Assembly: GCA_032622095.1 (NCBI GenBank)
Contig: CP136061.1
Location: forward strand, 259,750,077-259,814,076
Direction of reading: 5' to 3'
Source of the DNA: Siphonodentalium dalli
Lineage: Eukaryota; Mollusca; Scaphopoda; Gadilida; Siphonodentaliidae
DNA length: 64,000 bases
Below the pieces are notes generated by a model, which was given only the letters and a program-made list of their open reading frames with translations, was not told the origin of the DNA and did no database searches. Within the stretch, counting starts at the first letter, position 1. Every line of letters begins with the position of its first letter. The translations under genes and the position numbers were made by a program. Of this stretch, positions 33,750 to 45,838 are shown in pieces.

Positions 33750-33792
33750 GACAATCAGTTGTACTTCCACCCCGAGTCCACACTCAGTTGAT

Positions 33793-34107
33793 GGGGCCTC
33801 GGTGGCTCAGGTTAGGGGTACGACTCCAAGCCGTTTTGCCCTCCAGCGCTGGCGATAAGAGTTCAAATCAACATGTTTCCATCGTGGACGTTGTAATTCG
33901 AAATCGTTATCTGGCGCAGTTGCAGGTTACTCGCCAGTGGTTTACCATGTATTATAATGGCTGAGAATAAAGCATTACTTACTTAGACGAGTTTATGAGC
34001 CATTGAAATCACTGTTATATTAGCCGTAAGTGTGAGGATTTCCTCCACCACTAACACTGGCAATGTCGTGATATGGCCTTAGTTACAGAAAGCGACATTA
34101 GACCCCA

Positions 34108-34155
<48 letters not shown>
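33793..34155 (+). mobile_element. tRNA-derived SINE with (AATC)n tail, copy 2
   Basis: Same head, boxes and tail as copy 1, with a longer (AATC)n. At about 33947-33986 it carries ~40 different bases (ATAATGGCTGAGAATAAAGC then ATTACTTACTTA) in place of ~13 in copy 1, as if another short retro-tail recombined in. The surrounding ACAATCAGTTGTACTTCC units are shared, so the SINE and flank were probably duplicated together. Confidence 0.85.
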
Positions 34156-34156
<1 letters not shown>

Positions 34157-34295
34157 ACAATCAGTTGTACTTCCACCCCGTTCCACAGTCAGTTGTACTT
34201 CCATAACCCGAGTCCATAATCAGTTGTACTTCCATAACCCGAGTCCACAATCAGTTGTACTCCACCACCCGAGTCCACAATCAGTTGTAAACTCA
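34156..34295. repeat. ~32-bp tandem repeat
   Basis: CGAGTCCACAATCAGTTGTA + CTTCCACCACC repeated four to five times. Single units also flank the RT fragment and both SINEs (32990-33040, 33410-33440, 33750-33792), so the SINE and LINE pieces landed in an older array. Confidence 0.8.
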
Positions 34296-34625
34296 ACATA
34301 TTTCCATTCACATATCTTGTAAATGATGCAAAGACTGTTCGTTTGTTCGGAGTAGAGCACCGGAGATGTTAGATGGAGCAACATGGTGCAGATTATCTGT
34401 TCTAGATATGATCGATGTGGTTTCTAAGAGGTAACGCAATGTGATGTTATATAGCATTAATAGTCGTTATATATATCATAAATTACAAGCGGATGGGAGC
34501 AATAACTGTGTTGCATCACCATTATATAAGATGTGAACTCGAGTGCACCATATTCAAGGTCGTACGACATCGGAGTAAAGACTCATTGAAGAAATATCCT
34601 GCTTCACGACGGTGGTATCATTGAT

Positions 34626-35029
34626 TTAACCCTTTACCCAACAAAACGGCCAAAACCGGCAAAATAAAGCTTCAACAGCCTAAAATATCTTCGGTCTGTC
34701 TCAATAGAACCATACAAATATGGATATCATTGGAACCGGCTCATTGACCACATTGTGATGGTTACAGTTATGCCCTGTGCCAATGCATTCTCTTATATAT
34801 GCGAGTCGACCATAGGTCGCCTCGCATATATAAGAGAATGCATTGGCCTAAAAAAAATCTTTTTTTAACACTTTTTACCATTTTTTCTTACATTCTTTAA
34901 CAATTTTATAAATTTTAATGTGTTAAGCCAATGCATTCTCTTATATATGCATGCGAGGCGACCTATGGTCGACTCGCGTATATAAGAGAATGCATTGGCA
35001 CAGGGCCGTTATGTTGGGTAAAGGGTTAA
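34626..35029 (-). mobile_element. piggyBac-like MITE (404 bp)
   Basis: TTAA on both sides; CCCTTTACCCAACAAAACGG / TGTTGGGTAAAGGG. Hairpins at 34779-34847 and 34927-34999 (the second has a 4-bp insertion). Orientation opposite to the 1584 copy. Confidence 0.9.
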
Positions 35030-35066
35030 ATGAGATACGGCTGTCAACCATTCTCAAGTCGGCAAG

Positions 35067-35441
35067 TAGCGTGTCTGTCATTTGCAGAATGGGCTCCCCA
35101 TATGGTGAATTTAGCGACGCTATCTCACACAGCGGGCTAGCGTCACCAAATTCACCCTATGGGAACCTCATTCTGCTGAGGCATCAACTGTTCACCCACT
35201 AGTCACCTCGATTATGCATTTTATCTTCTGCAAACTAAGGGATATACAAAATTCTCAGAAGGGAAAAAGTAACTAAAAATAATGTTAATTTGAGACTATA
35301 TATAGATACTTCATATAATATGAGGTCTAAGCAGAATGAGGTCCATATAGGGTGAATTTGGTGATACTAGCCCGATGTGCGGGATAGCGTCACTAAATTC
35401 ACCCTCTGGGGGACATCATTCTGCAAATGACAGACACACTA
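35067..35441. mobile_element. Family A TIR element, long form (375 bp)
   Basis: Ends TAGCGTGTCTGTCATTTGCA and GCAAATGACAGACACACTA. Two stem modules separated by a spacer with CTCGATTATGCATTTTATCT and AATGTTAATTTGAGACTATA, which the short 707-925 copy lacks. It lies 38 bp from the neighbouring piggyBac-like MITE. Confidence 0.85.
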
Positions 35442-35889
35442 GTTGCAGGCTTGCCCATGCTACATATCTGTGATCTGGGGCCACATGTGGGGTCACTTGG
35501 GTGTACTGAAATCTTATTCGCTTTTTACTACTACACACCCACTGTGTGTCCCTCAAGATAAACCAAATAATTTGTTGTACTTAAAATGTCAAACTATAGC
35601 AAATCGTGATACCACCATATAATCTGCAATGTTTTAACTCGTGTTGAGCGTTAGACATAGCATGGCGCTACTCTTATCTGTACAGGAATGGCTCATTTAG
35701 AGTAACTTGCCCATTATAGAGTAATTATCAGTCTGTCATTGCTCCAAAGAGACCTCCCAGATACAAGACTGGATGAATTGTAACAGGAATGTTACTAAAA
35801 TACCCTTATCGCGATACATGCGTGCGCATTTAATTCCGACAACAACAATATCTATCAGGGTGTCAATTAATGGCTGCATGGTGTAAACC
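35442..35889. other. Low-feature interval
   Basis: No gene or element seen. Confidence 0.4.
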
Positions 35890-35992
35890 AGCCAAAGCAT
35901 AGAATTGCAATGATGCTGTAATTGCAAACTGATGCTGTTAAGAAACAGTACAGTTATATTTTCTAAAGTTGTCATTTTCGAGGTATTTTATT
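35890..35992 (-). repeat. Short copy of the 29-bp satellite element (left end)
   Basis: On the minus strand: AATACCTCGAAAATGACAAC, TTTAGAAAATATAAC, TTAACAGCATCAGTTTGC, then ACAGCATCATTGCAATTC, which is about one satellite unit. Same order as 50470-50560. Confidence 0.65.
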
Positions 35993-36239
35993 ATATACAA
36001 TGTACCACTTTTGGGCGACAGAAGCGTAGCCGCTCTTTATTAGAGAAGATCATTGGAATATTTGCTAGGCAGACAAACGAGAGAGGCCGATCAGGATCAG
36101 CATATGATTAACCCGTACCTTGGCGATAGTGATTATCTATTTTCAGCTTGGATGCTAAAATCCATAACATTCAATGTTAATCTTCAAAGATTAAAAAACT
36201 ATTTTTTTTTAAATATTATTTTTTGTGTGTTAATTTTTT

Positions 36240-36480
36240 TCGAAAAAGGGCCATAACTCCTTTAAAATAAAATCAGATCAAACCCAAGTTTTGGGCTGAG
36301 AAACACATATATACAATTTACTTCAGATCGGATTAGAAATGTTTGAGTTATCGCACCAAGCGTGAATTGTCTACGGACAGACGAACAAACATACTGCCTG
36401 ACGGACGCACGGCTAGACGAACCACGAGTGGTCTTTCCGGACATCGACACTATGTGTACCATACCATTGTATTGGTACAC
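36240..36480 (+). repeat. 'gggccataactc' dispersed repeat, single unit
   Basis: GAAAAAGGGCCATAACTCCT, TTTTGGGCTGAGAAACACA, TGTTTGAGTTATCGCACC, then GACGGACG-rich sequence. It matches the tandem units at 38385-38710. This style of repeat is frequent in mollusc genomes (recollection, not checked). Confidence 0.65.
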
Positions 36481-36829
36481 ATAAACATAAAACCGTGTTA
36501 AAACTTCCTTTATTTGCCGTTAGTCGATATCTGGCCACTAAAATCTCATATTGACGGTCTCGTGGGCCCTATCGAATTATTTTCCGTTGTAAAGAGAGGC
36601 CGACCACGATCGACAGATGTTTAACCGATCCCTTGGCGATAGTAAATAGCTATGATCGGAATCATAATCTAGAGTTTTTGATGCTGAATTATAGAGTACA
36701 TAATGTTATGTATTAAAGAAGTATGCGTATAAACAAATGTACATACTAACACAAATTCTCAAAGTATTGGAATTTATGGGTGCCATTTTTGCACCAGTAG
36801 TGTCACTTTGACATCGGTAGGTATATAAT

Positions 36830-37090
36830 AACATTGGAATATCCTAGTACTCCTAACCCGAGACAAATGAAAACAGTCCATATATTGGTGTCAGGATAGC
36901 TCTCAATAAATTAGTTTAGACCATACAAAAGTGTTATCGGTATAATGATCATACAGCCATAATATGATGAAGATGCTGACACCTAACTCAAAACAGATTA
37001 CCACAGTTCATATATAAAAGACAGTAAGTAGCCCTCAATAAAATTGTTTCACACATTACAATGTTTTACAAGTAGCTTAGGTACTAACAG
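36830..37090. repeat. ~150-bp degenerate duplication
   Basis: ACATTGGAATATCC...ACAGTCCATATATTGG...AGCTCTCAATAAATTAGTTT...CAGCCATAA is echoed by ACAGTTCATATATAAAAG...AGCCCTCAATAAAATTGTTT...CAGCCATAAC. Confidence 0.6.
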
Positions 37091-37103
37091 CCATAACTTT
37101 CAA

Positions 37104-37555
37104 CAAGCCTTGAAATAGTTAAAACAGTGTGTCTGCTGTTTGCAACATGAGGTTCACAGAGGGTGAATTTAGTGACACTATCTCAAACACAGCGGCCTAG
37201 CGTCACGAAATTCACCCAATGGGAACCTCATTCTACTGAGGCCTCAACTGCTATGGAAGACCTAGGATCAGATTGAAGTTCCCCGTTTAAGTTGGTGATA
37301 TTCACACATTGGTAGCTCGATTATGCATTTTATCTTCTGAACATTACTATATATAGAAACTGAATAGAAGGGAAAAAGTACCAAGCACAATGTTAATTTG
37401 AGACTATAGATACTTCCCAGAAGATGACGCCTAAGCAGGATGAGGTCCCTAGAGGCTTGGTTTTGTGATGCTAACCCGCTGTGCAGGGTTGCGCAACTAA
37501 ATTACCCTCTGTGGACCCCATTCTGAAAATGACAGACATACTATTTCAAGGCTTG
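37104..37555. mobile_element. Family A TIR element, longest copy
   Basis: Outer inverted CAAGCCTTGAAATAG / CTATTTCAAGGCTTG extends the usual TIR, here GTGTGTCTGCTGTTTGCAAC / TGAAAATGACAGACATACT. Same two stem modules and spacer as 35067-35441. It shows that the true termini of family A lie ~15 bp outside the TGTCTGTCATTTGC core. Confidence 0.8.
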
Positions 37556-37668
37556 AACTTCAATGTTAAACTTCTAAGCGTTCTGTGGCCCCTTACATTC
37601 AATCAACCATGATAATATGAACGAATTGGAAACTATGCATGGTTTCTGGTGATAACCAACAGCGCCTA

Positions 37669-38068
37669 TTAACCCTTTACCCAACAAACCGGCCAAAACC
37701 GGCCAAATAAAGCTTCAACAGCCTATAATATCTTCGGTCTGTCTCAATAGAACCATACAAATATGGATATCATTGGAACCGGCTCCTTGACCACATTGTG
37801 ATAGTTACAGTTATGCCCTGTGCCAATGCATTCTCTTATATATGCGAGTCGACCATAGGTCGCCTCGCATATATAAGAGAATGCATTGGCCTAAAACAAA
37901 TTTTTTTTTATCACTTTTTACCATTTTTTCTTACATTCTTTAACAATTTTATAATTTTTAATGTGTTAAGCCAATGCATTCTCTTATATAGGCGAGGCGA
38001 CCTATGGTCGACTCGCATATATAAGAGAATGCATTGGCACAGGGCCCTTCTGTTGGGTAAAGGGTTAA
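37669..38068 (-). mobile_element. piggyBac-like MITE (400 bp)
   Basis: TTAA...TTAA, TIR CCCTTTACCCAACAAACCGG / TGTTGGGTAAAGGG. Hairpins 37822-37890 and 37970-38038. Orientation opposite to the 1584 copy. Confidence 0.9.
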
Positions 38069-38384
38069 CGACATCTGCCATCTTGGACAGGAGAACAAGA
38101 TTTTTGTAGTACTTATTTGATTTAGTGTTATATGACCCTTCTGTTGCCCCCTGTCTAGGACCCCCGATGCCTCTGGCATGTCAAACCGATAACAGCCCTA
38201 AATGCTCTATAGTACTCAATAGATTTTAAAATCTTCTGACCCCTCGGCCCCTAATAATCACTCAATCGTGACCCTATGAAGAAATTATAAACTAGGTCTT
38301 ATAGCAATGCTCCATGTATCTTTTACAGCTTATAATGCATGAACAGCTAAACATAGCTTAATTTCAATAAATAAGTCGAAAAAG

Positions 38385-38780
38385 GCCATAACTGTTAAAA
38401 AACATCGGATGAAACCCATATTCGAACTCAATTTGTATTTTGGGCTGGGACACTCACCTATAACAAATTGGTTCCAATCAGATAAAAACAATTTGAGTTA
38501 TCGCAGCATACGTGAATTCTAAGTTGAAAAAGGGTCATAACTCGGTTAAAAACATGGGATCAAAATCATATTTGAACTCGATCTACTTTGTGGCCTGAGA
38601 AACTCACATACCACATTTGGTTCCGATAGAATAAAAAATGTTTGAGTTATCGCAGCATGCCTGAATTCAAAGTCGACAAGGAGCTATAACTCCGTAAATA
38701 AAATAAAAACCCATATTCGAACTAGAGCTGTCTGTTGGGCTATAGTAACAGATTAAAAAATTGCTTTCGATCGGAAGAAA
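38385..38780 (+). repeat. 'gggccataactc' repeat, ~145-bp unit, three tandem copies
   Basis: Each unit runs AAAAAGG(G)CCATAACT, CATATTCGAACTC(A/G)AT, TGGGCTG(G/A)GA, CAAATTTGGTTCC(A/G)AT, TTGAGTTATCGCAGCAT, GTGAATTC. The last unit is degraded. Confidence 0.8.
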
Positions 38781-40281
38781 TGTTTATCGCACCATGGTAC
38801 AATTTGTTTACAAATTACATAATTCGCTAATAGAGTGTGAAAGCCTTTGGATTTGAAATTGTTCACCATTTGGATATGTCACTTTAACTAAATATATCTC
38901 TGTTCTATTGATTTAGTCGTAGTAATTAGTTTAAGGCCACTGATTGGTTATTCTTATCGACGGTATCATTGGCGGGTTTCATTAATGAGCGAGTAATATT
39001 TCCCGCGCGAAAATCCTTTGTGTGTGCATTCAATTATTTGACTCCGAAGAAACAAGTTCAGTTTTGCTTTGAAAGCCGATTTAGGCAAAAAAAAAATTCC
39101 CACCCTCCCTACCCATTTACATGTATATATCTTAACATTAAGAATTACAACTGCTTGGAAATTGACTATTGGTTTGGTTTTGATAGTTAGGTAGGCGGCA
39201 TGAAAGTTATAGATAGGGCATTTATTTCAATTAACACCTTTGCGCCAGTATTAAACTGCTGACTTTAACAAAGTTTACGTGTACATAGCAGTAAATCAAA
39301 CGAAGGCTATGACTTTAATTGCATCATTTGCTTGTGGTTCTGGTTCACCAATCTAGAAAACATTGTCGGATGATTATTTATTTGATTTGAATTTGTTTGT
39401 CTGCATGATTCTTAGTGTGTGTGTCATTTATGTTATTGCATGTATTTATTTGCCTTGTTTTCATTACTTATTTTGTCTGTGTCCTTATGTGTTCATATTC
39501 ATGTAACTTGTTTCTTCGGGTCAAATAGGCGACACAATAAATCATTAACTGATTAGTGGTTGTTTTCTCACAACTGTTAGTTGAAATTCCCATTTATGAG
39601 TTTGAAGCACACGCCCTATACCGGTCTTATGCAGAGAATTCGTAAATTGTTTATGGACAGACATAAATATTGACAGACGTCTCGGCGGACGAACGACGGG
39701 TGTTAAATCCGGGTGGTAAATACTATGGTACATGTGGTATTTTTATAATAATAATATATATATATTCATCCCATCCCGTGTATTTTGTTTGCAGATGGGA
39801 TAAACTTTTTTAGTACATGTGCACGTACTTTAATTTAATTGCTGACGCAGCGGTACTTACATAATTATTGGCGATGATACACAATAACAAGTGCCGATAA
39901 CAGCGAATAATTAACGAATTCTCGCCGAGTCTCAGCACACTGCCGAGAAGTGACTGTCGTTGCTGAAATTGAGTGTGATAGTTCATTTCATGACGTCACG
40001 AGCGTGGTGGGATGCGTCAGCGGGAACGAATCAATAGAACGCTTGTTGACGAAGTGTTCTCTTCTCGAGCCAAATAATTGGTTGGCGAAATCCCAACCGT
40101 TCTGAAAAAATGTCCACGTGCAAATTTCACCCACTCAGGCGTGGCCACCCTGCATTGGGTGTGAGGTGAATAGTAGTGGTCTTTATAGACCAAACGGTAG
40201 ACTGTCGCAATATTTAGCGTAGTTTTCCGGGTGTCGCTTAAATATTTCTGGTCGCGCTAAGATTCTGTAGTCCATCCTAGT
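38781..40281. other. Low-feature interval
   Basis: No gene seen. 39330-39545 is T-rich and ends ACAATAAATCATTAACTG, which could be a retroelement 3' end but is not supported further. Confidence 0.4.
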
Positions 40282-40284
40282 CCA

Positions 40285-41118
40285 AGTTTGCTCGTACTAA
40301 AACCAGCTAAGATATTGGGATAGCGAGATGCTAGCTTTAGTACGTCCCGTTATTATTTGTATGACATGAGTTACGCGTTAATGATCAGCTCACATAAAAC
40401 CGCAATTAAATGTAATCAAGTATCACAATTGCGACAATAAACAGGTTTATTCCATGAAATTTGTTCTGAAAACCACACCAGTTGAATTTAAAGCGGCAAT
40501 TTAATGTGAAAAGAGACATCTACCGAAGTGACATCGGCAAATTCCGGCGAAAATATTCTAGCAATCGTAAGGTAAACATAAACGAAACAACGTGGTCGTA
40601 AAATGAATTAATTCTATCGCTTATACCCGTTAATTTGTAAACTAAACATTGCATATATATCGCGAGACGTTCCGTGTAAGAAATCTTTAAATAATAAGTA
40701 ATATAGGACCACTTACAATACAAATAAACACATAATAGTGGCGGAATATATTAACAGCACACGATGTTGAGTAAGAAGTGTATTTGATTGTTAAGGGTGC
40801 ATTCGATTGGCGGCATATAAGCTTAACTTAGCCGAGTACATTACGGAACACTTCGGCAAACCGGAATATTCTAGGTCTAATTTAACATGAAAGTTAGATT
40901 ATTATACACCATTATGAACATAAGGTGTCACTATTTCCGATATATATACCATATCAGGTATTGATTTGTTAGGTAAAATCGAGTAAAATAGACTACAATT
41001 CCCGCCACCAACCTTGGGCGTAACTCTTCAGTGTCATACAAATGGCAACGGGATGTTCTCGTACTAAAACTAGCATCGCGCTATCCCAATATCTTAGCTG
41101 GTTTTAGTACGAACAGAC
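40285..41118. mobile_element. Candidate DNA element with 54-bp terminal inverted repeats
   Basis: GCTCGTACTAAAACCAGCTA...GGGATAGCGAGATGCTAGCTTTAGTACG (about 40290-40343) returns as its reverse complement at about 41060-41113. Each terminus is itself a stem (CGTACTAAAACCAGC / GCTAGCTTTAGTACG). The ~720 bp between them hold no recognisable transposase; the element is non-autonomous or decayed. Confidence 0.65.
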
Positions 41119-41893
41119 TTGACCTACATGTATGATGATCCGTAACACAGGTAAACACGCATCAGTGTCAAGATCATAAGACTTTTGCTGATTGTTGTCA
41201 CCTGTGCGTAGAATTATGATTTTTTGTCCAAGAATACTCTGGGAAGTTTGATTACATCGGTGGTGGGTAATCATTAGTTTGAGGCCTAATATACAGAGGT
41301 TGTTTTGGATTGAATTAATCTTGAGTAACTCTGGGGAATTAGAGATTATTTATTCAATAAAAACTATTGGACATTCCGGTATATTTAGAAACGGTCCCCA
41401 CAGGTTGTAATACACGTGTATGGAAGTGACTTAACGACGAAGTTCCGGAACATAACATGATGTAGCAAAACACTTAAATACAGGAAGTGTATAGATGTGC
41501 GAATTAATGGCGTGGCGTGATAAAACAAATTTCAATTACATAACATTCGATTTAACTTGTTGGCATTGACAAGTTGACAAATAAGTAATTATCCTCGCCA
41601 CCAGGTGCGATGAATACTCATTAAAACACATGGCTTCGAATTGACGTGTTACAATTAACACACACAGAGCAGGTTAGAATTACTAACAATCTGAATCCAA
41701 CAAAGAAACGAACATAATGCATGCGAATACTTAGAAACGAATGAATCGGAATGATAAAGTCGACCGAATTTAGAGAAACCATAAGTTATCACTCTGACAC
41801 TAATGATATGTATATGATATGTCTATAGTGATGCAGAGTTGGTCGAATGTTGTTCGATATGAGTATGAATGACACCACCCTACATGTACATTA
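41119..41893. other. Low-feature interval
   Basis: AT-rich, no gene or repeat recognised. Confidence 0.45.
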
Positions 41894-42293
41894 TCTACCC
41901 TTTACCCAACAGAACGGCCCTGTGCCAATGCATTCTCTTATATATGCGAGTCGACCATAGGTCGCCTCGCATATATAAGAGAATGCATTGGCTTAACACA
42001 TTAAAAATTATAAAATTGTTAAAGAATGTAAGAAAAAATGGTAAAAAGTGTTAAAAAAAGATTTTTTTTAGGCCAATGCATTCTCTTATATATGCGAGGC
42101 GACCTATGGTCGACTCGCATATATAAGAGAATGCATTGGCACAGGGTATAACTGTAACTATCACAATGTGGTCAAGGAGCCGGTTCCAATGATATCCATA
42201 TGTGTATGGTTCTATTGAGACAGACCGAAGATATTTTAGGCTGTTGAAGCTTTATTTGGCCGGTTTTGGCCGGTTTGTTGGGTAAAGGGTTAA
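41894..42293 (+). mobile_element. piggyBac-like MITE (400 bp), left TTAA mutated
   Basis: Left boundary reads TCTA-CCCTTTACCCAACAGA, the right GGGTAAAGGG-TTAA, so the left target copy has changed. Hairpins 41924-41992 and 42072-42140. Same orientation as the 1584 copy. Confidence 0.9.
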
Positions 42294-42329
42294 TTCCAGA
42301 GAGTGTGAGACAGGGTAGGCTTCTCATCT

Positions 42330-43350
42330 CAGAGAGTGTGCGACCAACAGCACTTCCATACTCCGTTGTGAATAAACACCGCCAGGACCAGCCCGGACCG
42401 CCCTTTATGGTCTATAAGGGTGCCTTTAGTGGCTATAACAGTGCGGGGGTGTCATCGAAACCCATCCGCGTATACGGACGGCCAACCTTAAGACCAACAG
42501 CACTTCCATACTCGTGACTGAACACCGTCCGGGCAAACCAGGGGCAGCCCGGGCTGTCCCTGTGGTGTATACGGTTTGACTTTAGTGGCAATAACAATGC
42601 GGGTGTGATGGAAACGCACACACGCACGGAATATGTTTGTTGCGAATGAAGCTAACAGCCCGGTCCGCCCCTGTGGTGTCTGTGTGTAATTTTAGTGGTC
42701 ATACATTGCGGGGGTGTCACAGAAACACACCCACGCACGGACAGTAAGTGCCCCCATTAACCCTAACTTGTCAGACTTTTACTATTGACTAAACACCACC
42801 CGATCCAGCAAGTACCAGCCCAGTCCGTAATTTCTAGGATACAGTTAGTGGACATAACAGTGCAAAGTGTGTGGAAAGCGGCACACGCACTGACGACGGT
42901 CACGGCTACACAGAAGTTCCGCCATTAGTACCTAACGTGCCAACATTTCGATTAAGCAACTCCCTGACCGCCCTGTTTTGTCTAGGCATGATTTTAGTGG
43001 CCACAAGAGTGAGTGGGTGTCACTGAAAGCCATCACACACAGTCGGTGGTCGTAGCCACACAAAGGTGCCGCTATTAACTCATCACTTACCAGATTCCGC
43101 CAGAATTACAATATTGTGCCCACAATAACAAGACACGCAGCCCGGACTTCGTGTTCACCATCGTACCGCTAATAACTCCACAAATTTTTGTAGTGGATCT
43201 ATGGTCAACTACATTCACGAAGAACAAGTTCGAATCATTTCGCCCATCGAAGCCTGGCAATTATCCCTCAATGATTGCCGCGAATGAAGCTAACAACCCG
43301 GATCGCCCCTGTGGCGTCTAGAGGTGCGGGTGTCATTGAAAACCACACAT
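42330..43350. repeat. Degenerate satellite, ~150-190-bp unit
   Basis: GACCAACAGCACTTCCATAC recurs at 42342 and 42492. Blocks like TTTTAGTGGC(T/C)A(T/C)A, GGGGGTGTCA(T/C)(C/A)GAAAC and CCCGG(T/A)CCGCCC recur to about 43350 with growing divergence. Higher GC than the surroundings. Confidence 0.7.
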
Positions 43351-44151
43351 GCACAGACGGACTGAATCTGTTAAGTTATGGGATAACATCGGCACATGAT
43401 GCCCCAGCACGTATTACAGCCATAGACAATACAGGGTAATACGGGCTGGTCCGTGAGGTGGTTAATCACACCAACTGGAAACCTACGATGAGTTAAGATG
43501 GCACATTCTTGGGAGGTTACAGCCATAATATATCGAAATAATATGAAGTAAATGCTCTGACGTCTGGCCTGAATATAGTCAACTGCGGTCGCTGAATTAC
43601 ATAATATTCTAAAAACAACGTGTTCATTGCCGTTCTATTGCACCCACAGGCGTTAAACTTCGCCGCAAAATTATAAATATCACGATATAGTACAGATGAT
43701 AAACAAGGCATGTGCCTGGTACCGAATAGTTCTAGTTTATTACTTACAATATCAATGGAAGCTCGAAATTACACCAACATGTTCACAATGAAGTTAGCAC
43801 AATAGACGTCATAATAGATGGAACGGACGACACGATGCATGCCTTCCCTGTGGTGTGCCCTTTGTTTACGATTAACAACAGGTTACAATGGTATAATTGT
43901 TTCTCATAGGCCTCAGTTCAAACATTTTAGCTTACTGTTTAAAATATAATGACAAGAATTTTCTTTAAATCTGAAAGATTGACATTTGCGGTAACATTTT
44001 TGCGAAAAAACCTTACCCGACAGACAGTGAATTTGCCTTTAAATATTATGTTTCTGACCAGAAACGCACTAAAAAAATAATGTTATTTGTCAGACCACAC
44101 CTCAAATTGCACTACATGTACAAAGGGTACAATGGCTAAAAGTGGCAATGG
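43351..44151. other. Low-feature interval
   Basis: No gene or repeat recognised. Confidence 0.45.
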
Positions 44152-45838
44152 CTAGTTGAGTCGTTTTCTTGTAGGATGGTCGGACTGCATTACGCGGGCC
44201 CCTTCACCCTTTGTTTGTGTTTTCGATGGGAATCGATTATGTTGGAGGTGGCAGTTGAGGAGAAGGCTGACCGGAGGCAAGACGGTGTAAGGTTGTTGGC
44301 GGCTGTTTCTTTCTCTCTCTCTTATTAGTTCTTCCCGTTGAGCTCTTATCTTCGTCTTCGGAATCGGATGCGTCTTTGGAATCGGATGTTGTTGCTTCGG
44401 TTGTTGTATGAGAGGCAGATGAAGACCATGGCAAGATGTACTCCGGAGTCTTCGGGGCGAAGTGGGAGGTGTCCACATTTATCCGTGGTGGTGCATGACG
44501 AGTTCATTACACCCACCAGTGACTTCGACCAGGTGCCCAAAGGCAATCCTTTTAGGCGTGAGGTGCACAGTCATGGGGTGCATGCCGGTGTGGCAGTCGT
44601 GGATTGTTTGCGCTATAGTTGACTGGAGGCAAGACGGGAAGGCGTAGGTGGGGATACAAGCTGCTGCTGAGTTCTATATAGGTCTATCTGTTTCGCCGAG
44701 TTGAAGGATGGCCTTTGTGTTTTTCGTTGAGAGCAGCTGGTTTCGTATTTGGAGCTCTACGCTGTTGTCTAGTCTGGCGAATGGCAGGTTTCTGAGTTCC
44801 ATCAGTCGTTGTTTTATCGTAGGTATGTTCGCTGTGTCGTGGAGCGCTTTGGTCGGGGTCCCTGGTGGCTGGCGTAGTGCGGAGTTCTGTACTTTCTGTA
44901 ATTTTCCCTGTAGGTCTTTGGAGCTGTTATGTGATGGCTGCACCGTACTCCATGATTGGACGGAGATCTGGTAGAGTTTGATGAGGGGTTGGCTGCATAT
45001 GTTGGTTCCCCATTCTGTACGACATGAGGCATCTTAGTAGGTTGGTTCTTTTTCTGCCTTTGTCTGCTATCTTCTTGATGTGTGGGTTGAAGATATTTGA
45101 TCGCTTGGTCGGATGGTTGAATTGTCTCGTTGTCGATCTTGATGTTGATGGACTGTGTTTTCCTTCGTCTGTGGAATATGGTCAGTTGGGGTTTCTTGGC
45201 GTTGAGTTTGATTCTCCATTTGAGCACCATGTTAATAGGTCGCTGAATGTCTTTTGTAGTCGCTTTTGTAGGATTTGAGAGTTTGTATGTGTAGTCCAGA
45301 GTCCTTGGTCGTCGGCACACTGTGATATTTCAACGTTGTTGTAGAGGAGGCCGTCGTGTCATACGGAATCGAAGGTTTTTCCACGTCTAGGAATACTGCG
45401 GCTGTTGTCCGATTCTTGCCTATAGGGATAGTCGGACGTCTTCTGCTAGTCAGATGATGTGTTCCATGCCTTCTTTCTCGTGTCTTTAACCGCGCTGCCA
45501 TGGATTGAAGAAGTTGGATGATTATAGGTGGTCTCGGAGTCGGTTGCTGGTGATTCTCTCGAAGAGTTTTCCGGTACACAGCAGGAGGCTGATGGATCGG
45601 TAGTTGTTGGGGTGGAACGGTCTTTGTCTGGCTTGGTTAACATTACTCCGACGGCCGTTTGCCATGCTGTTGGGAAGTATCCAATGGTTAGGCAGGCGTC
45701 AAATAGTATTAGAAGTCTGGCGAATAAGGCTGGTGGTGATTGTCGTAGAATCGAGTAGGTGATGCTGTCATTGACTGGTGCTGAGTTGCCTTTTCCCTTA
45801 TTTAGGTTTGATGCAATCTCTTCTTGTGTGACGTGCAA
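44152..45838 (-). pseudogene. Jockey-like non-LTR retrotransposon ORF2 relic
   Basis: Minus-strand pieces in order: VTQEEIASNLNKGKGNSAPV, TYSILRQSPPALFARLL, DACLTIGYFPTAWQTAVGVM and KPDKDRSTPTT (RT motifs 1-2); TTAAVFLDVEKP (motif 3/A; Jockey-type RTs have VFLDVEKAFD); ISQCADDQGLW (catalytic motif C, CADD here where YADD is usual); DLLTWCSNG; then a degraded thumb and C-terminal region to a stop near 44152. At least three frameshifts. The 5' side including the endonuclease is missing. ORF2 would carry out target-primed reverse transcription; this copy cannot. Confidence 0.85.

Noticed and set aside
44237-44476. Acidic Ser/Asp-rich ORF as a separate host gene
   Set aside because: Lies at the 3' end of the Jockey-like relic on the same strand; most simply its frameshifted C-terminus.
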